Below are positions 6,220-13,849 of a stretch of 30,079 nucleotides of DNA, piece after piece. Both the position numbers and the translations under genes were made by a program. Each line of letters begins with the position of its first letter. The first letter of the stretch is position 1. Source of the DNA: a virus. Under the pieces are notes generated by a model that saw only the letters and a program-made list of their open reading frames with translations, searched no databases and was not told the DNA's origin. The stretch spans positions 1 through 30,079 of the IMG/VR virus record IMGVR_UViG_3300040806_000817. The stretch is one strand, 5' to 3'.

Positions 6220-6589
6220 CCCCTTTTTGCCATTTTTCTAAAATAATTTCTTGTTTTTCGTAAGCCTCAATTTCATGGGGACGCTCATAGTATGGCTTGT
6301 CCCAATCACTTTTACCACCACGCAAGTCTTGCACACAATGCACAACTTCATGGAAGATTGCAGTCAGCAATTCATCGCCCTGCAATTTATTATCAACCTC
6401 AATTTCAAATTCACGGTCACCAGTCTCAACTTGGTCCGCACAAATACCATCTAGTTTGGCAAATACTATTTCAAGGTCCACCTGTTTCTTCATTCTAGGC
6501 ATCAGATGTTCAAAAGCAAAGATAGCGGCATCCCTTGCGAGAGCCGCTTTCTTCTTGTTTCTAGTTCCTGTTACGTTGATATAAATCAT
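6182..6589 (-). CDS. HExxH metallopeptidase-like protein
   Basis: A 135-residue protein with the zinc motif HEVVHCVQD at about residues 81-89 and later acidic residues (RPHEIEAYEKQE) that could give the third ligand. This is the arrangement of small SprT/ImmA-like gluzincins; the exact family is not certain. The N-terminal half looks alpha/beta. GAGG lies before the ATG at 6589. The gene has its own promoter and an unusually long (about 200 nt) folded leader, so its expression may be controlled at the RNA level. Its substrate cannot be told from sequence; host or phage protein turnover is plausible. Confidence 0.72.
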   Translation of the reverse strand: MIYINVTGTRNKKKAALARDAAIFAFEHLMPRMKKQVDLEIVFAKLDGICADQVETGDREFEIEVDNKLQGDELLTAIFHEVVHCVQDLRGGKSDWDKPYYERPHEIEAYEKQEIILEKWQKGVDILANPATLYK

Positions 6590-6792
6590 GGTACCTCAGT
6601 AGTAGAAAACGAGGGCAGAGGGGAGAAATCATTCAGTGATTCTAGATTTCCAGCCTCTGTCACTTCCCTCTATTGAGTCCAGTCTGCCACCCAGTAAGCC
6701 TGAGATGGGAAACTCTGTCGGCCTTAGCAAAGCCTGTCGAGCGGGTCATTGTTGCTCTCTGGATCAGACCCTAATCCCTTCAACTCAATTAT
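6590..6792 (-). ncRNA. long structured 5' leader of the peptidase-like gene
   Basis: About 200 nt separate the predicted transcript start (near 6792) from the start codon at 6589, with no ORF of note. The RNA can form two adjacent helical domains. ATTGAGT (6789-6783) pairs with ACTCAAT (6678-6672), enclosing GGGTC/GACCC and CCCA/TGGG hairpins. Immediately next, AGAGGG (6671-6666) pairs with CCCTCT (6622-6617), enclosing GAAATC/GATTTC. The first domain starts at the very 5' end. This may be a riboswitch-like or protein-bound regulatory leader, or a free small RNA. No known class was recognised. Confidence 0.45.
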
Positions 6793-6798
6793 GTGTAT

Positions 6799-6827
6799 AA
6801 TATAACAGGCAAATTAAGCATTGTCAA
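6799..6827 (-). promoter_or_regulatory. sigma70-type promoter of the structured leader
   Basis: TTGACA (6827-6822), 17-bp spacer, -10 TATATT (6804-6799). The predicted start is near 6792. The -35 lies inside the last codons of the upstream gene (6814-7005). No GTGATTCGCAA leader element follows, unlike the promoters of nearby genes. Confidence 0.8.
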
Positions 6828-7005
6828 CCACTCTATTTAAGTTACTGAAAAATAAAGGTGTTTCTCCATCAAATCCTGACCCATTATTCAACTTTTTGCA
6901 ATGCGATTCGCAAGTGATTCGCTTATCAGATTTGAAGATATACTGTTGAGTAGGTTTTTCATAAATCTTATAAGTCTCGCCATGGCGTCTAACTTCGTAG
7001 TTCAT
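6814..7005 (-). CDS. small conserved phage protein
   Basis: A 63-residue protein starting MNYEVRRHGETYKIYE, with a beta-rich N-terminus and KKLNNGSGFDGETPLFF near residues 37-53, a pattern (KLN.GSGF.G.TP.FF) that I recall from short phage proteins. AGAGGGTATC precedes the ATG. Within its codons (6922-6903) lie two tandem segments complementary to the shared leader element. Function unknown. Confidence 0.7.
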   Translation of the reverse strand: MNYEVRRHGETYKIYEKPTQQYIFKSDKRITCESHCKKLNNGSGFDGETPLFFSNLNRVVDNA

Positions 7006-7023
7006 GTTCTGATACCCTCTTTC

Positions 7024-7074
7024 TTAGGTCACTTGTAGTAAATCAAAGGTCGATGCTGTAAACCCCACTACCAT
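7024..7074 (-). pseudogene. remnant start of a nucleotidyltransferase gene
   Basis: A 16-codon ORF, MVVGFTASTFDLLQVT, followed by a stop. It matches the N-terminus of phage glycerol-3-phosphate-cytidylyltransferase-like proteins, where GFTASTFDLLHAGH is the nucleotide-binding start; the HAGH and everything after it are missing. A GGAG site remains nine bases before the ATG. I read it as the leftover of a gene lost by deletion between 7005 and 7080. Confidence 0.5.
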
Positions 7075-7079
7075 TTTAA

Positions 7080-7817
7080 TTATCTCCAACAATATACAAT
7101 ATTAACCCACGCTCCCTTAGTTTCTTTTCTTGCTTCCACATTAGGGAAATGACTGTGCATCAAGTCCAAGATTTCATTATACTTGGTGTGATGTGGAATA
7201 TCATTCAAGTGAGCATGATGGAATTCAAATATCAATTGTTGTATATTATCATAATTTTTAAGGGCTTTCAATGCTTCATATTCACCACCTTCGATATCCA
7301 TCTTGACGATAGAAGGATTTACTGTGTCAATAACTTCATTGATATTGACACAATTAACTGTAGTAGTGTCACGACCACGCTTGGCAATAAGTGAATGTGC
7401 GCCCTTGTTCTTCTTAAGGTTGATAGAGAAGTAACGCTCTTTGTCATCGTTGCCAACAACAGCGAGATTATTCAAATACGCTCTATCTGCAACACCATTC
7501 AACTCTACATTCATCTTAGCAAGTTCAAAGTTCTCCTCTTCTGCTTCATATGAATGAACTTCTTTTGCACCACGCTTCAACGCATATGATGTAAACATAC
7601 CAATATTAAGACCAAAGTCAATGATAACATCGTCTGAAGTAATGTTCAGTTTACGATATTCGCCGGACGATACTTCACGCAACACGAATGGATCAGATGT
7701 TTCGGGACGAACATATGCTTTCAAGTCTTTATGTTCATGGAGTTCAAGTTCTGTGTATGTTTCTTCTTCTAAGAATTTTGTCAAATCACCTGCATATGCC
7801 ACATTTCTAATCTTCAT
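7080..7817 (-). CDS. FkbM-family methyltransferase
   Basis: A 245-residue SAM-dependent methyltransferase. The SAM-binding core starts with VIIDFGLNIGMFTSY (about residues 65-79; the family's DxGxNxG), followed by an acidic loop SYEAEEENF, and later VKMDIEGGEYEAL, the typical FkbM motif IDVEG-E. FkbM relatives methylate sugars or polyketides, often in surface glycan synthesis. The ATG at 7817 with AAGGAAG upstream is preferred over a GTG two codons earlier, which would be too close to that site. It overlaps the upstream small gene by 11 bases. Substrate unknown; LPS-like glycan or modified DNA base sugar are guesses. Confidence 0.85.
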   Translation of the reverse strand: MKIRNVAYAGDLTKFLEEETYTELELHEHKDLKAYVRPETSDPFVLREVSSGEYRKLNITSDDVIIDFGLNIGMFTSYALKRGAKEVHSYEAEEENFELAKMNVELNGVADRAYLNNLAVVGNDDKERYFSINLKKNKGAHSLIAKRGRDTTTVNCVNINEVIDTVNPSIVKMDIEGGEYEALKALKNYDNIQQLIFEFHHAHLNDIPHHTKYNEILDLMHSHFPNVEARKETKGAWVNIVYCWR

Positions 7818-8010
7818 CTTCACTTACTTCCTTTTTCTCCACATATAGTTGCTTGGGGCACCAGTAAATAGGGTCTGTATAAACTATCTCCGGCTTCTTT
7901 GTATTCTGACATTTGTACACACACATTCTTTCTTTATCATCACTATCTTTGTCAATATTTTGAGAAACCAGATTACAAGATATTGCGGCGGCTATTGCTA
8001 TTTCGATCAT
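7807..8010 (-). CDS. small protein with hydrophobic N-terminus
   Basis: A 67-residue protein: a short hydrophobic N-terminus (MIEIAIAAAISC), then a charged Cys-containing region and a very acidic tail. The Cys at residue 12 after a short hydrophobic stretch faintly resembles a lipobox, but the segment is short for a signal peptide. The start overlaps the gp41 stop as ATGA, so it is probably co-translated with the helicase. Function unknown. Confidence 0.6.
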   Translation of the reverse strand: MIEIAIAAAISCNLVSQNIDKDSDDKERMCVYKCQNTKKPEIVYTDPIYWCPKQLYVEKKEVSEDED

Positions 8011-9422
8011 ACCTTTATACCACTAAAATCCTTTCGTCCCATTTTCTTTGTAGCCCACTTCATAGATTCTTCCTCTTGGTATCTTTCACCAAATTCAGAA
8101 TTATCCATAACAGGACCACTATCTGTTATACCATTTTGTGCTTCTTGTTCTACATCATATAGACGCATCTTTGCCCGATCAACACCCACAACAAATCTCT
8201 TATAGAATGTGGGATCATTATATCTGTTCTTCAACTGCTTGACCATGATCTGGTTGAGTTCTTGCAGTTCTTCAGTACTGATTAAAGCAAACATAAAGTC
8301 GGCCGTTGCTGGCAGACCAAATGATTCAGAAGTATCTTCAAGACCAATATCAGAGTTTGAAAAGCCACTTCTTGTAGTCTGTGTCGCTGATACAATAGGC
8401 ACCACTCTCTCAACAGCCAATCCTCTTAGTTCTTCTGCAATCGACTTGATCAGTGTATACGAGTTGACATTGGCACCAGATTTGATCCGTGATGACATAC
8501 AGATATTTAAATAATCAATATAGATAATATCTGGTATAAATGAACGCTTCAATCTCAATTCGTTAAGAAGATGTCTGAAGTGACCGGTGTGTGCCGATGC
8601 TGTAGGATATTCTTTGACAATCAACTTACCAGACGTTTTACCTTTCACTCTAGCAATCTTCTTGTTATACATCTCTTTAGACAGGGCACCAAGATCGTCC
8701 AGCGTGACGTTCAATAGATTGGCATCAATACGTTCGGCAATCTTCTCTTCTGCCATTTCCATAGTGATATAGAGAACATTCTTACCATCTAGAAGATTAG
8801 CAGATGCCATATGGCACATGGCAAGTGATTTACCTACACCAGTACCAGCAAGAATAATGTTCAGTGATTTCTTTGGTAGACCGCCTTTAGTGATTGTATT
8901 GAGGTATTCAATATCGAATGGAATACGCTCTTCAATGCGATGATAAAAATCCCACCGATCATCACTATCATCCAGAAAGTCGTGACCGACACTAGGGTCA
9001 AAAGACACAGAAAGCGCATCAGATAGTAACTCAGGGATTTCTCCTTTGTCGCTTTTAGCATCTCCTTCAATGATTGATATCGACTGCATGATTGCATTGT
9101 AAATAGCTTTCTCTTGACAGAACTTTTCGGTCTTTTCAATTAACCATTCTTTATCGACCTCTTCCTCAATAGTAAGACCACCAATAAGACTACTACATTC
9201 AGAGAAGTCTTCATCGGATATTTTACTGTTGGTATCAAGTTCAATTATCAATGCTTCCCGTGTCGGAAGAGCATTGTACTCTGAGATATATTTATCTATC
9301 TCTTCATAAACCGTTCTTTCGTGTCTCTCTTGGAAATAATCTCCTTTGAGATATGGTAAAGTACGTCTGGCATAACCTTCATCATTCAGAAGGTGTTTCA
9401 GTACCATCAGTTCTATTCGCAT
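8007..9422 (-). CDS. 41: replicative DNA helicase, gp41-like (DnaB family)
   Basis: The hexameric 5'-3' helicase that unwinds the fork and works with primase and the polymerase holoenzyme. At 471 residues it is close to T4 gp41 (475). A helical N-terminal domain (about 1-140) is followed by the RecA-like DnaB domain: Walker A GTGVGKS near 190, Walker B IIYIDYLN near 300, and a VSATQTTR segment near 345. I start at ATG 9422 (MRIELMVLKHLL), eight bases after AGGAG, not at the two TTG codons ahead of it. It has a strong promoter inside the upstream gene at 9461-9489. Confidence 0.95.
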   Translation of the reverse strand: MRIELMVLKHLLNDEGYARRTLPYLKGDYFQERHERTVYEEIDKYISEYNALPTREALIIELDTNSKISDEDFSECSSLIGGLTIEEEVDKEWLIEKTEKFCQEKAIYNAIMQSISIIEGDAKSDKGEIPELLSDALSVSFDPSVGHDFLDDSDDRWDFYHRIEERIPFDIEYLNTITKGGLPKKSLNIILAGTGVGKSLAMCHMASANLLDGKNVLYITMEMAEEKIAERIDANLLNVTLDDLGALSKEMYNKKIARVKGKTSGKLIVKEYPTASAHTGHFRHLLNELRLKRSFIPDIIYIDYLNICMSSRIKSGANVNSYTLIKSIAEELRGLAVERVVPIVSATQTTRSGFSNSDIGLEDTSESFGLPATADFMFALISTEELQELNQIMVKQLKNRYNDPTFYKRFVVGVDRAKMRLYDVEQEAQNGITDSGPVMDNSEFGERYQEEESMKWATKKMGRKDFSGIKV

Positions 9423-9684
9423 CAACAAAACTCCTAAGCAGATCGTTTAATATTTCACCTAGTATACTAATAAATTTATCGGATGTCAAGTCAAGATTAT
9501 TTTCATTTTTGACTGTAATGAAATTAAAACTGACTGCTGGATCATCACTATCTTCTTCTAAGCGAATATTATCGTACTGAAAGACGACCCCTTCAAAGTC
9601 GCCTTCCGTGATATGGATACATTGTAGGTCTTCATGGAATGCATCATCATGTTGAATTACTTCAAACATCTCGTTTTGCTTCAT
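9382..9684 (-). CDS. hypothetical protein overlapping the helicase start
   Basis: A 100-residue acidic protein starting MKQNEMFEVIQHDDAFHED. It overlaps the upstream membrane protein gene by 23 bases and runs 41 bases into gp41 in another frame. It holds an internal promoter for gp41. The sequence looks like a beta-rich N-terminal half and a helical C-terminal half (ISILGEILNDLLRSFVD). No family recognised. Confidence 0.65.
   Translation of the reverse strand: MKQNEMFEVIQHDDAFHEDLQCIHITEGDFEGVVFQYDNIRLEEDSDDPAVSFNFITVKNENNLDLTSDKFISILGEILNDLLRSFVDANRTDGTETPSE
9461..9489 (-). promoter_or_regulatory. sigma70-type promoter for gp41
   Basis: TTGACA (9489-9484), 17-bp spacer, -10 TATACT (9466-9461), within the coding region of the upstream small gene. 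The predicted start near 9454 gives a leader of about 32 nt before the gp41 ATG, including its AGGAG. Confidence 0.75.
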
Positions 9685-9859
9685 CCCAACTTCGCTCTGC
9701 TACCCAAAGTACAAGCCCGCCAACCATAAGGATTAATAATCCCCAAAATGAATCGCCAAGCCATACTTCACCAACTCTGGCAAATGAATACGCTATACCA
9801 AATGTCACTAAAATTATTGATACATTTTTTGCAAGTTTTGCTAAGAATTTTTCAATCAT
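9662..9859 (-). CDS. small two-span membrane protein
   Basis: A 65-residue protein with two hydrophobic segments, about residues 12-29 and 37-55, joined by a short loop (GEVWLGDSFWG), and a charged C-terminus. The start overlaps the uvsX stop as ATGA, so it is coupled to recombinase translation. Its site between uvsX and gp41 does not reveal a role; unknown function. Confidence 0.65.
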   Translation of the reverse strand: MIEKFLAKLAKNVSIILVTFGIAYSFARVGEVWLGDSFWGLLILMVGGLVLWVAERSWDEAKRDV

Positions 9860-10899
9860 GCACCTACTACCTCTTCTATTTGTTTATCTTCTACATCATC
9901 TTGACCATACAGAAATTCTGCATTTGCGGCCACCTCAAGTTGAGCCATAATTTCATCAGTAAAATATTTCTCAGGGTTCTCATTGATTGCTTTGCCAAAC
10001 ACCTTAGAACCGTCTGGCATTTCATAACGAGTACTGACCTTTTTGATAATCTCGTACTTTTCTGCTAGGTCTAGCAGCCCGTAATATCTGTCTAGACCCT
10101 TATCATACGACAATTTCACTTCAACTTTTTTCTGCTCTTTAGTGAAACGTGACTTATGCATAGTAACTTTGATAATGTTACCAATCACATCGGTACCATC
10201 TTTGTCCTTCTTTTTTGTCAGCATAGCAATAGACGATGCCGCATACTTCAAGCCCGAACCACCAGAAATTTCTTTTTGCGGAATGTATGAGCCAATTACA
10301 TCATACACATGATTTGTAACAAGCAGAGGCACATTTGCTTTAGCAAGTTTCAGTGATAGCACACGAAAAGTACCACGCAACAACTGCGACTTGGTCATGT
10401 CTCTTGTTTGCTTGCCACTCTCAACATCTTCAAGTTCTTTGGATGATGAAAGCATACCAAGTGAATCAAGCACCATCATCATTGGTGGCTGATCTTTACT
10501 ATCAAGGTATGAAGTCAGCATCCGCACAGCATTGGTGCGAAACTCTTCGATAGATTGCGGCTCTGAAATGACAACACGATTTACATCAATGCCTCGGGTC
10601 TCCATCATATCTTTAGTTACAGCGGCCTCAGTGTCAAAGTAGATGACACCGCCATCTGGATTGTCATCAAGGAACTTCTTCAATACACCTAGTACGAAGA
10701 AGGTCTTCCCCGTGGCAGATTCTCCGGCGAATGCCGTGATCTTATTGTTTGGAACACCACCATACAAACTACCAGACATAGCCGCATTTAGAATATACGA
10801 TCCTGTGTCGATTGATCCAGAAAATTCTGAACTATTCTCACCTGTGGCAATAATATTTGTATTATCAATGCCAGCAATTACATTATTAAGAAAACTCAT
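9856..10899 (-). CDS. uvsX: UvsX recombinase (RecA family)
   Basis: The phage RecA-like strand-exchange protein, used for recombination-dependent replication and repair. At 347 residues it is shorter than T4 UvsX (391). Walker A GESATGKT is near residues 58-65, Walker B VLDSLGML near 141-148, and the ISGGSGLKYAAS loop lies near 212. The start overlaps the upstream gene as ATGA. Partners encoded here include gp41, gp43 and gp46/47. Confidence 0.96.
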   Translation of the reverse strand: MSFLNNVIAGIDNTNIIATGENSSEFSGSIDTGSYILNAAMSGSLYGGVPNNKITAFAGESATGKTFFVLGVLKKFLDDNPDGGVIYFDTEAAVTKDMMETRGIDVNRVVISEPQSIEEFRTNAVRMLTSYLDSKDQPPMMMVLDSLGMLSSSKELEDVESGKQTRDMTKSQLLRGTFRVLSLKLAKANVPLLVTNHVYDVIGSYIPQKEISGGSGLKYAASSIAMLTKKKDKDGTDVIGNIIKVTMHKSRFTKEQKKVEVKLSYDKGLDRYYGLLDLAEKYEIIKKVSTRYEMPDGSKVFGKAINENPEKYFTDEIMAQLEVAANAEFLYGQDDVEDKQIEEVVGA

Positions 10900-11159
10900 C
10901 CGTTATAAACTCCGTCTAGTTGATCACTAAATTCTTCAATTTTTTTCATACGAACATCACCTGGCCAGTAGATATAATCCTTGTCAGGATTTGCGGCTAG
11001 ATTGTTCAGCAATGGCTTTATCATGTTGTATAGATTATCGCATTTTTCTTGCAGTTTGTCAAGACCTTCCGCAGTCTCAGCAACATTTTCTTTTGCTTGC
11101 TGAACCGCTTCAAGTTCTTCTTCGGTTACGGCTGTGAAGCCAAAATCAAAATCTGTCAT
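10896..11159 (-). CDS. conserved small phage protein upstream of uvsX
   Basis: An 87-residue acidic, coiled-coil-like protein starting MTDFDFGFTAVTEEEL. The start at 11159 follows GAAGGAACGAAT; earlier in-frame codons overlap the end of the polymerase gene and lack a site. The helical part (about 10-60) contains a NMIKPLLNNLAANPDKDYIYW stretch, and proteins starting DFDFGF with a IxPLLNNL..N..K..I.WP region are common next to replication genes in marine T4-like phages. Function unknown. It is coupled to uvsX by an ATGA overlap. Confidence 0.78.
   Translation of the reverse strand: MTDFDFGFTAVTEEELEAVQQAKENVAETAEGLDKLQEKCDNLYNMIKPLLNNLAANPDKDYIYWPGDVRMKKIEEFSDQLDGVYNG
11034..11062 (-). promoter_or_regulatory. 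possible promoter for uvsX
   Basis: TTGACA (11062-11057), 17-bp spacer, -10 GATAAT (11039-11034), inside the small gene ahead of uvsX. The first -10 base departs from consensus. The uvsX start lies about 130 bases downstream. Confidence 0.4.
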
Positions 11160-11172
11160 ATTCGTTCCTTCT

Positions 11173-13683
11173 CTATTTCCAGAAATCTTCAAGAGAACCG
11201 ATCTTCTCAGTCTTCCAGCCGATCACATCAAGAATACCCTTGAGAGGATCGGTGAATGCTTTCTGAAACTGAATATCATAGTCGATATACTTGCTTAGAT
11301 CAAACTCTGGCGGTAAAGCATTAATGATTGAGATGACATTCTGTCCAGTGCCATTAGGCTCTTTCATATAACAGAATTTTATCTTCTCACCATCTTTGAT
11401 CAGAGGATATATTTTATCTAGTTTATGTAGTCTGACTAGATGATTGTATACCAATCCACCACGCACATGCATGGGTGTGCCTTTCAACACCTCTAGATTG
11501 TCTCTGTTATTACTATCATATTTATTTAGATCGGACAGAGAGCGAGGAAAAGCGATATCTTCAAATGGCAGATTACCAAAGTCTTTTCTGAAATCAGAGA
11601 TATACTTTTGAACACTCTCTTCGTTCTGATTCAGAATGATGTCGATGGCTTTCTTTAGAGCATCACGACATGGTGCAGGAGTTGATGATTTAACAGTTTC
11701 GATCCCCATCATTTTTAGTTTGGGTTCGGTGTATCTCACACCCTCATTATCATAGACGTTGAGCATGTAACGCTTCTTTGCAGTCCATATGCCATTCGAT
11801 GCGATGACTTCTCTAGCCATGAACATCTTCTGGTCATACGCATTCATCATTTCGGCAAGGTCTTGATAAGACTTATCAATAAAAGGTTCGACTTTTTCTG
11901 TAGCGACTCTATCAAGAAAGTCGACCACCCGCCCACAAAAGGAATCTTGCGACTCTTCTTCTCTTTTTTTAAGCACCTTATCAACAAGGTGGTCAAAAGT
12001 AATATATACTGAATCCGTATCTGACGCAATAACATAATCTTTACCCTCCGTATCAAGCAGTTTGTTCAGATATTCATTAAGACGCTCTTCAATCCAGCGG
12101 ATCGAAAGTTGACCAGACATGGTAATTGCTTCGGCTTGACGAACATCAAAGAAACGAAAGTATTGATTACCAAGCGCACCATAAGCAGAGTTCAACTGGA
12201 TCTTTTTAGCCATCTGCAAGTTTTTATACTTGGAGATTTTCTTTGTGATCTCATATCTTCGACCTTTGTCGGTGGCGCTTTCTAGTTCTTTTTGTGCAGT
12301 AATCATCTCTTTCTTATAGAGAACCCGTTCATCATACATTGTCTGCATCATCTCAGGGAGAAAGCCCTGTCTGTCTTTCTCAAAGAAGTGACCATTGGCA
12401 GCCATGACATAACCCTCAGTGTCAGGCACATCACACTCTAGCAGTTTTTCAATGCTAGTGTTATGCAACTTACCTTCAACGAAAGTGTCTGGTGAGATAT
12501 TGTACTGCATAATCAGATGCGGATACAGAGAGTTCAAGTCAAACGACATGATCCATTTGTGCATACCAACTTGTGGGTCTTTGACATAAGCACCAGCATA
12601 TGGCTGGTTTTTGATGCTAGACTTCTTTGGTGGCACTACCATTCGCTTGTCGAGTAGATAGTTGTGCATCAGAACATCCCAAAGACGAACCTGAGTAAAT
12701 ACATCTGCATAGTTCACTTTAGCATCATACGCAATCGCTAGGGCGGTCTCAATCAACTTCATCTTGTCATCAATACGCTCAACCAGTTCAACGTCTTTGA
12801 TATTATACTCAATGAATTTCTGATAGTCTTCTTTGTACAACTGGTGCAGGTTAGCAAACTCGGAATAGTCAAGTTTCTTTTCGCCAACTTCGACATGGGC
12901 GATATGATCAAGACGATATGATTCTTGTTGTGAATATGTGAATTTGCGATATAACTCAAGATAGTCTAGTGTCGCCAGACCAGCGAGTTCATAACACTCT
13001 TGCTCTCGTTGCCATTGCTGAATCTTGCGATGATTCATATTACGCAAAGGAGACATTCTCTTGGCCATGTTATCACCCATCAGACGGGTAATACGATTAA
13101 CCAGATAAGGAATATCAAAGAACCGAACATTCCAACCAGTGACAATATCTGCGTCAAGTTTTTCCCAGAGATCAAGGAAGTTCATAATCAGTTTATCTTC
13201 GGTCTTGCAATTCACATACATAACGTCAGGTCGTTCATTCTTAAATTCGCCAACGCCAAGCACAAACACTCTACCTTTCTGTTTGACAGTGATAGCAGTG
13301 ATCGGCTGATTAGCCAGGGCTGGCTCAGGAAAGCCCTCTTCGGAACCAACCTCGATGTCGATGTTAGCAATACGAATATGGTCGATATCATAATCATTGC
13401 CATACTTCTCATTGAGGCATGTATACTCATACATGGTTGAGCCGTAGACAGTGAAGCCTGATACATCTTCGTATCGCTTTACGAAATCTCTGGCTTCACG
13501 AATAGACCCTTGCTCAACTGGCTCAACAGGCACACCGTTGGTTGTTTTGAATTTGGAATCTCGCTTTGAAGCCAGATAGAATGTTGGGGAATAAGGAATC
13601 TTGTCTACGAAACGCCGACCATTATCATAGCCACGAATGTAGACAAGATTGCCACGAGTGTATGTGTTTGTATAGAATCTCAT
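11173..13683 (-). CDS. 43: family B DNA polymerase, gp43
   Basis: The replicative polymerase with 3'-5' proofreading, 836 residues and intact. Exonuclease motifs: ANIDIEVG near 107, DIVTGWNVRFFD near 183 and EYNIKDVELV near 292. Polymerase motifs: A SFDLNSLYPHL near 380, B QLNSAYGALGN near 494, C ASDTDSVYIT near 567, and the KKRY segment near 642. The C-terminus LEDFWK resembles the short clamp-binding tail of phage polymerases. The start MRFYTN fits family N-termini. A consensus-like promoter places the transcript start at the ATG itself, so the main message may be leaderless. No split or intein is present. Confidence 0.97.
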   Translation of the reverse strand: MRFYTNTYTRGNLVYIRGYDNGRRFVDKIPYSPTFYLASKRDSKFKTTNGVPVEPVEQGSIREARDFVKRYEDVSGFTVYGSTMYEYTCLNEKYGNDYDIDHIRIANIDIEVGSEEGFPEPALANQPITAITVKQKGRVFVLGVGEFKNERPDVMYVNCKTEDKLIMNFLDLWEKLDADIVTGWNVRFFDIPYLVNRITRLMGDNMAKRMSPLRNMNHRKIQQWQREQECYELAGLATLDYLELYRKFTYSQQESYRLDHIAHVEVGEKKLDYSEFANLHQLYKEDYQKFIEYNIKDVELVERIDDKMKLIETALAIAYDAKVNYADVFTQVRLWDVLMHNYLLDKRMVVPPKKSSIKNQPYAGAYVKDPQVGMHKWIMSFDLNSLYPHLIMQYNISPDTFVEGKLHNTSIEKLLECDVPDTEGYVMAANGHFFEKDRQGFLPEMMQTMYDERVLYKKEMITAQKELESATDKGRRYEITKKISKYKNLQMAKKIQLNSAYGALGNQYFRFFDVRQAEAITMSGQLSIRWIEERLNEYLNKLLDTEGKDYVIASDTDSVYITFDHLVDKVLKKREEESQDSFCGRVVDFLDRVATEKVEPFIDKSYQDLAEMMNAYDQKMFMAREVIASNGIWTAKKRYMLNVYDNEGVRYTEPKLKMMGIETVKSSTPAPCRDALKKAIDIILNQNEESVQKYISDFRKDFGNLPFEDIAFPRSLSDLNKYDSNNRDNLEVLKGTPMHVRGGLVYNHLVRLHKLDKIYPLIKDGEKIKFCYMKEPNGTGQNVISIINALPPEFDLSKYIDYDIQFQKAFTDPLKGILDVIGWKTEKIGSLEDFWK

Positions 13684-13689
13684 GCTGTA

Positions 13690-13718
13690 AATATATCAAA
13701 GTTTATACGGCTTGTCAA
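13690..13718 (-). promoter_or_regulatory. promoter giving an apparently leaderless gp43 mRNA
   Basis: TTGACA (13718-13713), 17-bp spacer, -10 TATATT (13695-13690). Counting six bases beyond the -10 puts +1 at 13683, the A of the gp43 ATG. No ribosome binding site lies between promoter and start. The -35 overlaps the stop codon of the 44-residue membrane protein gene. Confidence 0.75.
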
Positions 13719-13849
13719 GACATATCTGACACTGAAAGTTCGATTCTTCTCTCTTCTATGCGCCGATTACCTTCATAGTATTCATACGCAAAAAGACCTA
13801 ATATGAGTAAGAATAATGATGTAAATAAAAATGTTGCGTTCAAATACAT
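13715..13849 (-). CDS. 44-residue single-span membrane protein, possible lysis partner
   Basis: A short ORF starting MYLNATFLFTSLFLLILGLF: one N-terminal transmembrane segment (about 5-22) and a charged, Arg/Glu-rich tail. The start overlaps the lysozyme stop by one base (TAATG), so it should be made together with the lysozyme. That pairing and topology suggest a holin- or spanin-like helper, but it is shorter than usual and the role is inference. Confidence 0.55.
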   Translation of the reverse strand: MYLNATFLFTSLFLLILGLFAYEYYEGNRRIEERRIELSVSDMS

